A DNA stretch of 64,000 bases from Streptomyces physcomitrii (GCF_012273655.1 NZ_JAAWWP010000001.1:310001-374000); one strand, 5' to 3'; counted from the first letter of the stretch, positions 7,378-15,443 are shown. Notes: a model not told the origin generated them from the letters alone. Translations and numbers: made by a program.

Positions 7378-9338
7378 TGGCACTGCCCCAACCCAACCTC
7401 GACGACCGCCGCTTCCAGCAGTTCGTGGACGACGCCAAGCGCTATATCCAGCAGCGGGCGCCGGAGTGGACCGACCACAACGTCTCCGACCCGGGGGTGA
7501 CCCTGGTCGAGACGGTCGCGCACATGGCGGACCAGATCGTCTACCGGCTCAACCGGGTCCCGGAGAAGAACCACCTGGCCTTCCTCGACCTGGTCGGCAT
7601 CACCCTCTTCCCGCCGTCCGCGGCCCGTACCGACCTCACCTTCTGGCTCTCGGCGCCGCACGAGGACCCGGTGCTGCTGCCGCTCGGCACCGAGGCGGCC
7701 ACCCTCGGCGGCGACGGCGACGACGCGGTGGTCTTCGCCACCGAACGCGAACTGACCGTCGTGCCCAGCGAGTTGCGGCATCTGGTGGTGCAGCACCAGG
7801 GCGAGGCGGTCACCGACCGCACCAGCGACCTCGAAGCGGGCAAGGACCTGCTCTGCTTCGCCGAGGCGCCCCGCCCCGGCGACTGCATGCTGCTCGGGCT
7901 GAGCGCCGCCGTCCCGCACTGCGCGGTCGCCCTGGAGCTGGACAGCCGGGTGGACGGCGTCGGCGTGGACCCGCGCCAGCCGCCGCTGGTGTGGGAGGCC
8001 TGGACCGCGGACGGCTGGCAGGAGTGCGAGCTGGAGCGCGACGGCACCGGCGGCCTCAACCGCCCCGGCGAGCTGATCCTGCACGTGCCCGGCGGCCACC
8101 AGCTCTCCCGCTCCGGCGGCCAGGAGGCGGGCTGGCTGCGCTGCCGCGTCACCGAACCCCTGCCCGGCCAGCCCTTCTACACCACCTCGCCGACCGTGCG
8201 CGCCGCCGAGGGCTTCACCATCGGCGGCACCGCGCCCGCCGTGCACGCCGAGACCGTCGACGACGAGGGCCTCGGCGAGTCCACCGGGCTGCCCGGCCAG
8301 CGGCTGCGGCTCGCCCACGCCCCCGTGGTCGGCGACGACCCGCCGCTGCTGCTCCAGAGCGCCGGGCCCGAGGGCGGCTGGCAGGACTGGCGGGTCGTCC
8401 CGCACTTCGCCGCCTCCGGCCCCGCCGACCGCCACCTCACCCTGGACGCGGCCACCGGCGAGATCGCCTTCGGCCCCTCGGTCCGCGAACCCGACGGCAC
8501 CCTGCGGCAGTACGGCGCCGTCCCCGAGAAGGGCGCCGTACTGCGCGCCCGCCGCTACCGCACCGGCGGCGGCCGGCGGGGCAATGTCGCCCGCGGCGCC
8601 GTCCGGGTGCTGCGCACCTCCGTGCCGTACGTCTCGGAGGTCGTCAACCGCGAGGCCGCCCGCGGCGGAGTCGACGGCGAGAGCGTCGAGGAGGCCAAGG
8701 TCCGCGCCCCGATCACGCTGCGCGCCCAGGAGCGCGCCGTGACCCTGCGCGACTACGAGGAACTCGCCCGCCGCGCCGCCCCCGAGACCGCCCGCATCAC
8801 CTGCCTGGAGGGCAAGGAGAGCGACTACGGCTCCTACGCGGTACGGGTCCTGGTCGTCCCGCAGGCCGTGCCGGACCCCGGCGGACGGCTCCGCTTCGAG
8901 CAACTCGTGCCCGGCGACGCCCTGTTGGAGCGCATCACCCGGCACCTGGACGAGCGCAGGCTGATCGGCACCCGGCTCGCCGTGGGCCCGCCGTACTACC
9001 AGGGCGTCACCGTGGTCGCCACCGTGCACGCCTTCCGCGGGGTGGACACCGACCGGGTCCGCCGCCAGGCCCACGACGCCCTCTACCGCCACCTCGACCC
9101 GCTCACCGGCGGCGCCGACGGCAAGGGCTGGCCCTTCGGCCGCCCGGTCCAGTCCGGCGAGGTCTTCGCGGTGCTGCAACGCGTCCCCGGCGTCGAACTC
9201 GTCGACCAGGTCACCCTGCACCCCGCCGACCCGCTGACCGGCAAGCGCGGCGACCCCACCGACCGCATCGACCTGGAGGCCCCGGCCCTGGTCTTCTCCT
9301 TCGACCACCGGGTCCGGGTCATCGGGGACGGCTCATGA
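7377..9338 (+). CDS. J-like baseplate wedge protein of CIS (gp6/gp47, Pvc11-like)
   Basis: The 653-aa product matches the putative baseplate assembly (J/gp47) family of eCIS. It starts with the characteristic RRFQQFVDDAKRYIQQRAPEW and HNVSDPGVTLVETVAHMADQ segments, has a long insertion domain in the middle, and near residue 430 the ITLRAQERAVTLRDYEELAR core with ITCLEGKESDYGSYAVRVLV. It forms the ring of baseplate wedges around the spike. ATG 7377 overlaps the stop of gp25. Its own stop overlaps the next ATG (ATGA at 9335). Confidence 0.93.
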   Translation: MALPQPNLDDRRFQQFVDDAKRYIQQRAPEWTDHNVSDPGVTLVETVAHMADQIVYRLNRVPEKNHLAFLDLVGITLFPPSAARTDLTFWLSAPHEDPVLLPLGTEAATLGGDGDDAVVFATERELTVVPSELRHLVVQHQGEAVTDRTSDLEAGKDLLCFAEAPRPGDCMLLGLSAAVPHCAVALELDSRVDGVGVDPRQPPLVWEAWTADGWQECELERDGTGGLNRPGELILHVPGGHQLSRSGGQEAGWLRCRVTEPLPGQPFYTTSPTVRAAEGFTIGGTAPAVHAETVDDEGLGESTGLPGQRLRLAHAPVVGDDPPLLLQSAGPEGGWQDWRVVPHFAASGPADRHLTLDAATGEIAFGPSVREPDGTLRQYGAVPEKGAVLRARRYRTGGGRRGNVARGAVRVLRTSVPYVSEVVNREAARGGVDGESVEEAKVRAPITLRAQERAVTLRDYEELARRAAPETARITCLEGKESDYGSYAVRVLVVPQAVPDPGGRLRFEQLVPGDALLERITRHLDERRLIGTRLAVGPPYYQGVTVVATVHAFRGVDTDRVRRQAHDALYRHLDPLTGGADGKGWPFGRPVQSGEVFAVLQRVPGVELVDQVTLHPADPLTGKRGDPTDRIDLEAPALVFSFDHRVRVIGDGS

Positions 9339-9892
9339 GGGGCTCGGTGGACGGGCTCGGCTCCTCCGCGCCGATCGGGGCGATGCTGCCCGCGGTCTTC
9401 GCCGAGGACGACCTCGCCCAGCGCTTCGTCGGCGGACTCGACGAGGTCCTCGCCCCCATCCTCAACGTCCTCGACTGCCTGCCCGCCTACTTCGACCCCG
9501 CCCTCGCCCCGGTCGACTTCACCCGCTGGCTGGCCGGCTGGGTCGGCGCCGAGACCGACGGCAGCGAACCGGAGCCCCGGCTGCGCGCGGCGGTCGCCGC
9601 CGCCGCGTATCTGCACCGGGTACGCGGCACCCGGCGCGGACTCGCCGAGACGGTACGGCTGGCCTTCGGCGCCGAACCGGAGATCACCGAGAGCGGCGGC
9701 GCCGACTGGAGCGCCCGCCCCCTCGGCCGCTTCCCCGGCGTCCCGCGCCCGAGCCTGCACGTCGCCCTGCGGCTGCCCGACCCCAAACCGGCGGACGAAC
9801 ACCGCCTCTCCGCCCTGGTGGCCGCCGCCCGCCCCGCCCATATGCCCTTCACGGTCAAGGTGACCCCCGCCGAAAGGACTCCGCAGACATGA
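9335..9892 (+). CDS. tail protein I-like baseplate component of CIS (Pvc12 position)
   Basis: The 185-aa protein resembles P2 gpI/tail protein domains of eCIS and tailed phages: MLPAVFAEDDLAQRFVGGLD, ILNVLDCLPAYFDPALAPVD, then FTRWLAGWVGAE and a repeated-helix segment YLHRVRGTRRGLAETVRLAF. gpI-like proteins dock with the J-like wedge to complete the baseplate. It is much shorter than Pvc12, so only the core is present; this is common in Streptomyces CIS and probably not truncation. Start and stop both overlap neighbours by 4 nt, placing it firmly inside the operon. Confidence 0.85.
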   Translation: MRGSVDGLGSSAPIGAMLPAVFAEDDLAQRFVGGLDEVLAPILNVLDCLPAYFDPALAPVDFTRWLAGWVGAETDGSEPEPRLRAAVAAAAYLHRVRGTRRGLAETVRLAFGAEPEITESGGADWSARPLGRFPGVPRPSLHVALRLPDPKPADEHRLSALVAAARPAHMPFTVKVTPAERTPQT

Positions 9893-11736
9893 CCTCCCAG
9901 AACTGCGCCGAATGCGGCACCCGGGCGGAACCGGGCCAGTCCTTCTGCGACGCCTGCGGCGCGGTCCTGAGCTGGACGGGACGGGGGCCGGGGCGGAGCA
10001 CGGAGCGCGGGGACGAGGGAACGCCGGGGGGCTCGGCATCCTCGAACTCCCCGGCTGCTTCGGGTACTTCGGCCGCTTCAAGCACTTCGGCCGCTTCGGG
10101 TGCCTCGGGTGCCTCGGGTGCCTCGGGTGGGAGCGGTGCCGGTGCGGAGGGCGCGGGTGGGCCTGGTGCCGCCGGGAATCCGCACCGGCGGGCTGCCGCG
10201 CCCCCGGCGGGCGGTGGCGCGTATCCGCAGTTCACCGGGCCCGTGGTGGGCGGTTCGCAGCAGCAGCCCGGCGGGTCGGCGGAGGACGGTCCGTACCGGC
10301 GGCCCACCGCGCCCGAAGGTGGTGACTCCGGCGGTCGCGGGCACTCCGGCGGTGACGGTCGGTCCGGTGGCGCCGGGCCTTCTGGTGGTGGCGCGCTCCC
10401 GCCGCAGGTGCCCGCGCCCGCGCCGCGCAGCGCCTCCCTGCCGCTTCCGCCCGAGGCGGGCGGCCCGTCCTCCGGCGCCTCCCCCTCGGGGCAGTCCTAC
10501 GGAGTCTCCCGGGCAGGCGCCCAGTCCGCTGGTCCGTACCGGCCGGACAGCCAGCCCTCGGGCCCGCATCGCCACGACAACCCGTCCCGGCCCGGGGCTG
10601 GTTCGGGTCAAGGCGCACCCAACTCCGCCTGGCCCGCGACCGGTTCGCAGCACAACGAAGCCAACTCCGCCCAGGCAGCACACCATTCGGCCCAAGGCGC
10701 ACCCCATCAGGGATTCCACGGCGCGCCCCAGGGCGGATCCCCCTCCACCCCGCACGCAACCCCCGCCGCCCCGGGACCCCGCCGTACGGACGAGACCGCC
10801 CCCACCGAGCCCGTACCGGCCGCCGGTGAATCGATGACCGAACGTGTCCGCTCCCTCCTGGTCCCGGTGGAGGATCCGCAGCACCGGCCCGCCCCGGTCC
10901 GGTCGGTGGCCCCGGTGCTGCCGGGCCGCCCGCTCGCCGAGCGGCCCCAGGTCCGCGCGCCCGGGTACGAGCAGGGCCACGAGCACGGGCTGCCGTGCCC
11001 GTGGTGCGCCACCCCCAACCGCCCCGACCGCCGCTTCTGCACCCGCTGCGCGATGCCGATGGAGCGGGACGGTATGCAGCAGGCGCAGCACCGCCCGTGG
11101 TGGCGTCGGCTGCCGCTCTTCGGCCGCCGCCGGGAGATCCCCTGGGCGGGCGACCGGCCCCCGCTGCGCCGCGCCTTCGACCGGCTTCTGAGCTGGGGTG
11201 TCGGTGCTCTCGCCCTCGGCCTGCTGATCTGGGCCGTGGTCAGCATCCCGGCCGGGGTGCAGGCCACCCGGGACCACTTCGCCAAGCGCGCGCCGGTCGC
11301 CCCGGACGACATCCGCGCCTCGCGCTCGTACCAGGGGCACCACCCGGACCTGGCCTTCGACAAGGTCAACAACACCTGGTGGGGCTCCGGCATCCGCGGG
11401 ACCGGCGAGGGCCAGTGGATCGAGGCCCGCTTCGACCAGCCGACCCGGCTGCTCGACCTGATCATCACCCCCGGCGTCTCCACCAAGGCCGACGAACTCA
11501 CCAAGTCGGCCCTCCCGCACCGCCTCAAGGCCACCATCACCACCAAGGAGGGCAAGACCAGGACCCGTCACCTCACCCTGGACCAGGGAGCCGGCGGCCA
11601 GCGCCGCGCCTTCCGCGTCGGCGAGGTGACCAAGGTCCGCTTCACCATCGAGTCGGCGTACGCCACCTCGGAGAAGAAGCAGGTCGCCCTCGCCGAGATC
11701 GAGATGTTCGGCCCGTCGAACTCCGACGGGGGCTGA
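9889..11736 (+). CDS. zinc-ribbon, single-pass membrane protein with discoidin-like C-terminal domain (CisA-like)
   Basis: This 615-aa protein has five parts: an N-terminal zinc ribbon (CAECG...CDACG, residues 5-23); a ~330-residue disordered Gly/Ser/Pro/Gln-rich linker; a second zinc ribbon (CPWC...CTRC, about 369-387); one transmembrane helix (about 434-455); and a C-terminal ~140-residue beta domain starting at DDIRASRSYQ that resembles NADase-type glycan-binding/discoidin domains. Membrane topology should put the ribbons in the cytoplasm and the beta domain outside. The gene ends the CIS operon, overlapping the previous stop. The layout agrees with what is known of CisA, the membrane protein that brings cytoplasmic Streptomyces CIS particles to the membrane before cell death; the identification rests on architecture and position only. 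Confidence 0.75.
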   Translation: MTSQNCAECGTRAEPGQSFCDACGAVLSWTGRGPGRSTERGDEGTPGGSASSNSPAASGTSAASSTSAASGASGASGASGGSGAGAEGAGGPGAAGNPHRRAAAPPAGGGAYPQFTGPVVGGSQQQPGGSAEDGPYRRPTAPEGGDSGGRGHSGGDGRSGGAGPSGGGALPPQVPAPAPRSASLPLPPEAGGPSSGASPSGQSYGVSRAGAQSAGPYRPDSQPSGPHRHDNPSRPGAGSGQGAPNSAWPATGSQHNEANSAQAAHHSAQGAPHQGFHGAPQGGSPSTPHATPAAPGPRRTDETAPTEPVPAAGESMTERVRSLLVPVEDPQHRPAPVRSVAPVLPGRPLAERPQVRAPGYEQGHEHGLPCPWCATPNRPDRRFCTRCAMPMERDGMQQAQHRPWWRRLPLFGRRREIPWAGDRPPLRRAFDRLLSWGVGALALGLLIWAVVSIPAGVQATRDHFAKRAPVAPDDIRASRSYQGHHPDLAFDKVNNTWWGSGIRGTGEGQWIEARFDQPTRLLDLIITPGVSTKADELTKSALPHRLKATITTKEGKTRTRHLTLDQGAGGQRRAFRVGEVTKVRFTIESAYATSEKKQVALAEIEMFGPSNSDGG

Positions 11737-11788
11737 CCGGGCGCCGGGTGCCTCGCCGTGGACGGGACCGCGGCGGGGTCCGGTGGGT

Positions 11789-12385
11789 TCAGCCGCCGCT
11801 TCCGTTGCCGCCGCGCGGCGGGATGAGCGCGTCCAGGTCCAGCTCGATCGCGAAGGGCACCGGGCGCCGGAGCGAGCCGCGGTAAATCCCGGCGGGGGCG
11901 TAGGCGCGGGTCGGCTCGTCCAGCTCGTAGACGTGCACGGCCGGGGACCCGTCCTCGTCCTCGACACACCAGTAGTGCGGGATCCCGGCCTCCGCGTACT
12001 TGCGCAGCTTGACCGTACGGTCACGGTGAGCGGACTCGGGGGAGACGACCTCGACGACGAGGCTCACTTCCTCGGCCGTGAACCAGGTGCGGTCGCCCTC
12101 GAACGAGGCGGTGGTCACGAGGAGGTCCGGCTCGGGACGGTTCCGCTGATCCAGCTTGATGGTCATCTCCCGTCCCACCCGGAACTCGGCAGGCGCTTGC
12201 TCCATGAGGGCAACCGTGAGCATGGTGATGAGGTGGCCGTGCCACCACCTCTGCGGCGACATCATGAAGACAAGCGCTCCGTCGATGAGCTCGGTGTGGC
12301 GGGGCGCCTCGGGGAGGCGGTCCAGGTCCTCCGCGAACCAGCCTTCCGCGCGTGGCGGGCGCATCCAGTCGGGCAGTGCGGTCAT
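11789..12385 (-). CDS. Uma2-family (DUF820) PD-(D/E)XK nuclease-fold protein
   Basis: The 198-aa product has the Uma2/DUF820 signature: HTELIDGALVFMMSP with the early Glu/Asp, RPEPDLLV (catalytic Asp), and EVSLVVEVVSPESAHRDRTVK with the E-x-V pair and following Lys/Arg, ending PHYWCVED. This is the restriction-endonuclease-like fold. Members are abundant in Streptomyces and Cyanobacteria, and their biological role is mostly unknown. It is convergent with the CIS operon, 52 bp away. No partner gene is evident, so it is probably monocistronic. A DNA-binding or nuclease role is family inference. Confidence 0.88.
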   Translation of the reverse strand: MTALPDWMRPPRAEGWFAEDLDRLPEAPRHTELIDGALVFMMSPQRWWHGHLITMLTVALMEQAPAEFRVGREMTIKLDQRNRPEPDLLVTTASFEGDRTWFTAEEVSLVVEVVSPESAHRDRTVKLRKYAEAGIPHYWCVEDEDGSPAVHVYELDEPTRAYAPAGIYRGSLRRPVPFAIELDLDALIPPRGGNGSGG

Positions 12386-12547
12386 GGATCAAGCCTAGCC
12401 TTCGCCTCGCCCCTGTGCCGCGCTGTCGCCGGCGGGCATCCTGCGATCCGCACCTCGATCCGAGTTCTGCACACTGGGCGGCATGCAGCGACTGAGGGAG
12501 GCACCCCTCTCCGGCCGAACGGGGAGGACGGAGGAACTCCGGCCCGC

Positions 12548-13123
12548 TCAGAGTTTGCCTCTCAGGAGGACCGTGCGATGGCCCCCGAGCGCGCGGGAGA
12601 GACCTTCGAGGAAGCCGGGGCTGAAGTCGGGCCAGTCCCAGAACTCGAAACCGAGATACCCGAAGGCGAAGTAGTCATCCGACCAGGTCCACGCGGTCAG
12701 GTCACTGGGGCGCTGACACCGCGGGCAGGCTACTGCCGCGCTGCCCGTGTCGCTCCAGTCGTTGATGGCCTCACCGAAGAGGTCCCACGCACCCTCGATC
12801 TCCTCCAGCCGGTCGGTGTAGAAATCCGCCTGCCCGGCGCAATGGGGGCACACCGCGAACCTGGGCTCGCCCTGGCCGCAGTTGAATACGGTGCGGTCGG
12901 TCTCGATCCTGAGTCCGTCGCTGGGCTCCCAGTCCTGCTGACCGACCGCCTTGGCCCAGGAGGGACCGGGCGGATGCCCCGTCGGTGCCCCGAGAACACA
13001 GTCGGTCAGCTCGGCCCGGACTATCCCCTCCCCGACCAGCCAGTCGAGTCCGCTGTCTGCCAGGCTCCGGGCGTCCGCATGTGTGGCATCGAGATCGACG
13101 ACGGTCTGAAAGTAGTTCCCCAT
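12548..13123 (-). CDS. hypothetical protein with two CxxC pairs
   Basis: The 191-aa product is not recognised. Two Cys pairs (CPHC about residue 92 and CPRC about 133) suggest a zinc-knuckle between a Trp/Asp-rich N-terminal half (LADSGLDWLVGEGIV) and an aromatic C-terminal part (YFAFGYLGFEFWDWPDF). No signal peptide or membrane helix is visible. The ATG at 13123 follows a purine-rich leader. The gene stands alone between the Uma2 gene and the interrupted DUF397 gene. Composition is normal for the genome, so it looks like a real, intact Streptomyces gene of unknown role. Confidence 0.75.
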   Translation of the reverse strand: MGNYFQTVVDLDATHADARSLADSGLDWLVGEGIVRAELTDCVLGAPTGHPPGPSWAKAVGQQDWEPSDGLRIETDRTVFNCGQGEPRFAVCPHCAGQADFYTDRLEEIEGAWDLFGEAINDWSDTGSAAVACPRCQRPSDLTAWTWSDDYFAFGYLGFEFWDWPDFSPGFLEGLSRALGGHRTVLLRGKL

Positions 13124-13207
13124 GGGGCAACAGTAGAAGCGGCCACCGACAGCCCGTCACCACGACTTCGACACCTACCGGCCCTCGTAAAGCGCCGGCC
13201 CTCCCCT

Positions 13208-13350
13208 CTACAGCAGGTGGTCGGCCTTGCCTGCCTTGATGTCGGTGATGAGGGCCCGGAGGGCTTCGCGGGTGTCGGTGAGGTAGTGGTCTTCTTGGCC
13301 GTTGACGGTTATGTAGGCGTTGCCTTCGGCGTCGGTGCCGAGGCGGAAGC
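13208..13350 (-). pseudogene. DUF397 gene, 3' part (interrupted by IS256-family element)
   Basis: This segment codes for about the C-terminal 47 codons of a DUF397 protein and ends with TAG at 13208-13210. It is nearly identical to the intact DUF397 gene at 15243-15434 up to position 13350, where the match breaks off exactly at the left end of the insertion element. Joining 13208-13350 (143 nt) to 15096-15144 (49 nt) restores an uninterrupted 192-nt gene, the same length as the intact copy. The insertion therefore broke a functional second DUF397 gene. DUF397 proteins are small partners of Scr1-type HTH regulators. Confidence 0.93.
13342..13350. repeat. target-site duplication, left copy
   Basis: The 9-bp sequence GGCGGAAGC is repeated directly at the other end of the element and occurs once at the homologous place of the intact DUF397 gene, as expected for a transposition duplication. 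Confidence 0.93.
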
Positions 13351-13374
13351 GAGCAATAGTCAATACCTGTGGAT
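13351..13374. repeat. left terminal inverted repeat of the IS
   Basis: It reads GAGCAATAGTCAATACCTG and continues TGGAT. Compared with the reverse complement of the right end, 21 of 24 positions match, with mismatches at positions 8, 9 and 14. Confidence 0.92.
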
Positions 13375-13381
13375 GGCTTGG

Positions 13382-13717
13382 TTATGACAGTGGCGGGTTG
13401 GTTCCCCGGATGGCCTGCCAGCGGGAGCGGGGGGTGGCTGACATGAGGTGCTGGACTCCTGTACCTCGAAGGGTCACGAGTGCGGTGTGGACGGGGTCGA
13501 GCTCTTCGACGGGACGCTGGTAGGCGAGGATCTGCGTCAGTTCCAGGTCGATGGCTTCTGCCGAGTCACGGATATGGTCGAAGCGGGCACCGCGGCGAAC
13601 GGGCCCGAGCATGCAGCGCACGGTCGCGGTGACCTCGGTCGGGGTCACGATGGTGACCTGATCGATCGCCAGTTCCACCTCGGCCACGTGGCCGACCGGG
13701 TTGAGTGGCTCGGTCAT
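13382..13717 (-). CDS. IS-borne accessory protein, beta-barrel-like, unknown
   Basis: This 111-aa gene sits inside the insertion element behind the transposase. Its ATG (13715-13717) overlaps the transposase stop in an ATGA arrangement, and its TAA stop lies about 30 bp from the left end. The pattern VAEVELAIDQVTIVTPTEVT, GPVRRGARF, then DLELTQILAY and DPVHTALVTLRGTG recalls the beta-barrel domain 2 of translation GTPases (EF-Tu-like). That similarity is by eye only. The protein lacks transposase motifs. Coupling to the transposase suggests either a regulator of transposition or a passenger with host benefit. Confidence 0.78.
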   Translation of the reverse strand: MTEPLNPVGHVAEVELAIDQVTIVTPTEVTATVRCMLGPVRRGARFDHIRDSAEAIDLELTQILAYQRPVEELDPVHTALVTLRGTGVQHLMSATPRSRWQAIRGTNPPLS

Positions 13718-14964
13718 GCCGCCACCTCGGTGCGCTCGACCAGGACGCTGTTCTCGAAGCGGGCGCCGGAGCGGACCAGGGCGACTAGGTGGGCGCCGGC
13801 GATCGCGCGCCAGCGTTCCTGGGCGGACTCGACCAGCTTGAACACCATTGCCAAGGCGGCGGCCGGACTGCCAGCCCCGCGCGTGACCTTGGTTCGGAGC
13901 TTGACCGTGGAGAAGGTCGACTCGATGGGGTTCGTGGTCCGCAGCTGGATCCAGTGCTCCGCCGGGAAGTCGTAGAACGCGAGCAGCTCGTCCCGGTCGT
14001 CGGTGATTTTCGCGGCAGCCTTGGGCCACTTCGTGCCGTAGGTCCTGGCAAACGCCTCGATCGCCGTCTCGGCGTGGGCACGGTCCTCGGCGTTGTAGAT
14101 CTCCTGCATCGCCTTCGTCGCGCCCGGCTGTGCGGACTTCGGAAGACAGTTCGTGACATTCCGGGCTTTGTGGACCCAGCATCGCTGGTGTCGGGCGTCG
14201 GGGAACACCTCGCTCAGGGCCTTCCACAGGCCCATCGCACCGTCGCCGACGACCAGCTCCGGGTCGCGCATGCCGCGTCGGCGGCGGTCGCGCAGCAGGT
14301 CGGCCCACGACTCGGTGGACTCCCGCAGCCCCTCGGCCAGGGCGATCAGCTCCTTGGTGCCGTCCAGGCGGACCCCGAGCAGGACCAGGACGCACGAATG
14401 CGCCTGCCCCAGCCGGACCTTCGGGTCCACGCCGTCGGCCCGCACGTAGACGAAGTCGCGGTCCGACAGGTCACGGTCCTGGAAGGCGGCATGGTCGTCC
14501 TGCCACTGCCTGGTCAGCCTGGTCACCGTTGCGGGCGACAGGCCGGCCGTGCCGCCGAGGAACTGCTCCAGCGCGGGCACGAAGTCCCCGGACGACAGTC
14601 CGTGCAGGTAGAGCAGCGGCAGCACCTCGGAGATCTTCGGCGACTTGCGGCACCACGGAGCCAGGATCTTCGAGGAGAACCGCTTGCGCTCGCCGGTCTC
14701 GTCGTCGACGCGGCGGTCGTTCACCCGCGGTGCGGTGACCTCGACGGGGCCGGCTGCGGTGACCACGGTCCGGGGCTGGTGGTGGCCGTTGCGGACCATC
14801 AGGCGCCGTCCGCGCTGGTCGGTCTCGGCTGCCAACTCGGCTATGTACTGGTTGACTTCCGCTTCCAGTGCGGCGGCCAGCATCCGGCGGGCGCCCTCCC
14901 GGACGATCTCGTCGATCAGGGAGCCGGACTGGGTGGTGCCGTCGTCGGTGACTACGCTGAGCAC
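13714..14964 (-). CDS. IS256-family (mutator-type) transposase
   Basis: The 416-aa product is a full-length mutator transposase. Visible hallmarks are the N-terminal GARRMLAAALEAEVNQYI segment, RKSPKISEVLPLLYLHGLSS, the DDE residues in YVRADGVDPK (first Asp), LVVGDGAMGLWKAL (second Asp) and NPIESTFSTVKLRTK (Glu), and the HQRCWVHKARNV motif between the last two. It would cut and join the ends of the element. No stop or frameshift is seen. The start at 14964 is an ATG about 120 bp from the right end. Translation is coupled to the accessory gene downstream. Confidence 0.97.
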   Translation of the reverse strand: MLSVVTDDGTTQSGSLIDEIVREGARRMLAAALEAEVNQYIAELAAETDQRGRRLMVRNGHHQPRTVVTAAGPVEVTAPRVNDRRVDDETGERKRFSSKILAPWCRKSPKISEVLPLLYLHGLSSGDFVPALEQFLGGTAGLSPATVTRLTRQWQDDHAAFQDRDLSDRDFVYVRADGVDPKVRLGQAHSCVLVLLGVRLDGTKELIALAEGLRESTESWADLLRDRRRRGMRDPELVVGDGAMGLWKALSEVFPDARHQRCWVHKARNVTNCLPKSAQPGATKAMQEIYNAEDRAHAETAIEAFARTYGTKWPKAAAKITDDRDELLAFYDFPAEHWIQLRTTNPIESTFSTVKLRTKVTRGAGSPAAALAMVFKLVESAQERWRAIAGAHLVALVRSGARFENSVLVERTEVAA

Positions 14965-15062
14965 GGGCGTGCCTTACCGACCCGCGCTGCAACGCGGGCC
15001 TACTCGGAGACCATCAAAGGATCATTCGGGAAGGTACGCCTTCCGCGTCCCTCCCGGAACCG

Positions 15063-15086
15063 ATCCACAGGTCTTGAGCATTGCTC
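15063..15086. repeat. right terminal inverted repeat of the IS
   Basis: This is the partner of the left end, reading ATCCACAGGTCTTGAGCATT and continuing GCTC. Outer GAGCAAT and inner ACCTGTGGAT blocks are identical to the left end when reverse-complemented. Confidence 0.92.
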
Positions 15087-15095
15087 GGCGGAAGC
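15087..15095. repeat. target-site duplication, right copy
   Basis: Right copy of GGCGGAAGC, directly following the right terminal repeat. Confidence 0.93.
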
Positions 15096-15144
15096 AGTTG
15101 TTTCCTTCACTGCAGAAGGCGGGTTCCCACGTGATGTCAGGCAT
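15087..15144 (-). pseudogene. DUF397 gene, 5' part (interrupted by IS256-family element)
   Basis: This is the start codon (ATG at 15144) and first 16 codons of the interrupted DUF397 gene. They match the intact copy apart from a few substitutions, then run through the duplicated target site into the right end of the insertion element. Reading on into the element gives only a nonsense tail, so no functional protein is expected. Confidence 0.92.
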
Positions 15145-15242
15145 GGGTCTCCTCAGTGAGGGACAACAGATGGACGAGCCCTGCTGAGCGTCACCCGGCT
15201 CGGCGTGTGTCAGCATGCGTCTTGTTTCTTTGTGTCTGGGTG

Positions 15243-15434
15243 CTACAGCAGGTGGTCAGCCTTGCCCGCCTTGATGTCCGTGATGAGGGCCCGGAGCGCT
15301 TCGCGGGTGTCGGTGAGGTAGCGGTCCTCTTGGCCGTTGACGGTTATGTAGGCGTTGCCGTCGCCGTCGGTGCCGAGGCGGAAGCAGTTGTTTCCTTCAC
15401 CGCAGAAGGCGGGTTCCCAAGTGATGTCAGGCAT
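15243..15434 (-). CDS. DUF397 protein (Scr2-like), intact copy
   Basis: The 63-aa protein shows the DUF397 pattern: a short N-terminal W/C-containing part (ITWEPAFCGEGNNCF), then GNAYITVNGQEDRYLTDTRE and a C-terminal helix. It starts 9 nt after the stop of the HTH regulator gene, so both form one operon. Such small proteins act together with Scr1/AbaA-type HTH regulators, and the pair has been compared to toxin-antitoxin systems. This copy survives next to the IS-broken duplicate, with which it shares nearly all codons, so the broken copy's loss may be buffered. Confidence 0.9.
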   Translation of the reverse strand: MPDITWEPAFCGEGNNCFRLGTDGDGNAYITVNGQEDRYLTDTREALRALITDIKAGKADHLL

Positions 15435-15443
15435 GTGATCTCT

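Larger units (their letters stand above)
13351..15086 (-). mobile_element. complete IS256-family insertion sequence, 1736 bp
   Basis: The element is delimited by imperfect terminal inverted repeats (GAGCAAT...ACCTGTGGAT, 21 of 24 positions matching) and flanked by a 9-bp direct repeat GGCGGAAGC at 13342-13350 and 15087-15095. The IS256 family makes 8-9-bp duplications, which agrees. It contains a full mutator-type transposase and, unusually, a second overlapping gene. The length is larger than the usual ~1.3-1.5 kb, explained by that second gene. Removing the element plus one target copy restores the DUF397 frame. Everything looks intact, so the insertion may be recent and the element possibly still active. 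Confidence 0.95.

Noticed and set aside
1..11736. Prophage interpretation of the tail genes
   Set aside because: There are tube, spike and baseplate genes but no head, portal, terminase, lysis or integrase genes, and the operon ends with a zinc-ribbon membrane protein typical of Streptomyces CIS loci.
15022..15216. 64-codon minus-strand frame from upstream of the DUF397 start into the IS
   Set aside because: It merely reads the truncated DUF397 start through the target duplication into the IS end; not a gene in its own right.
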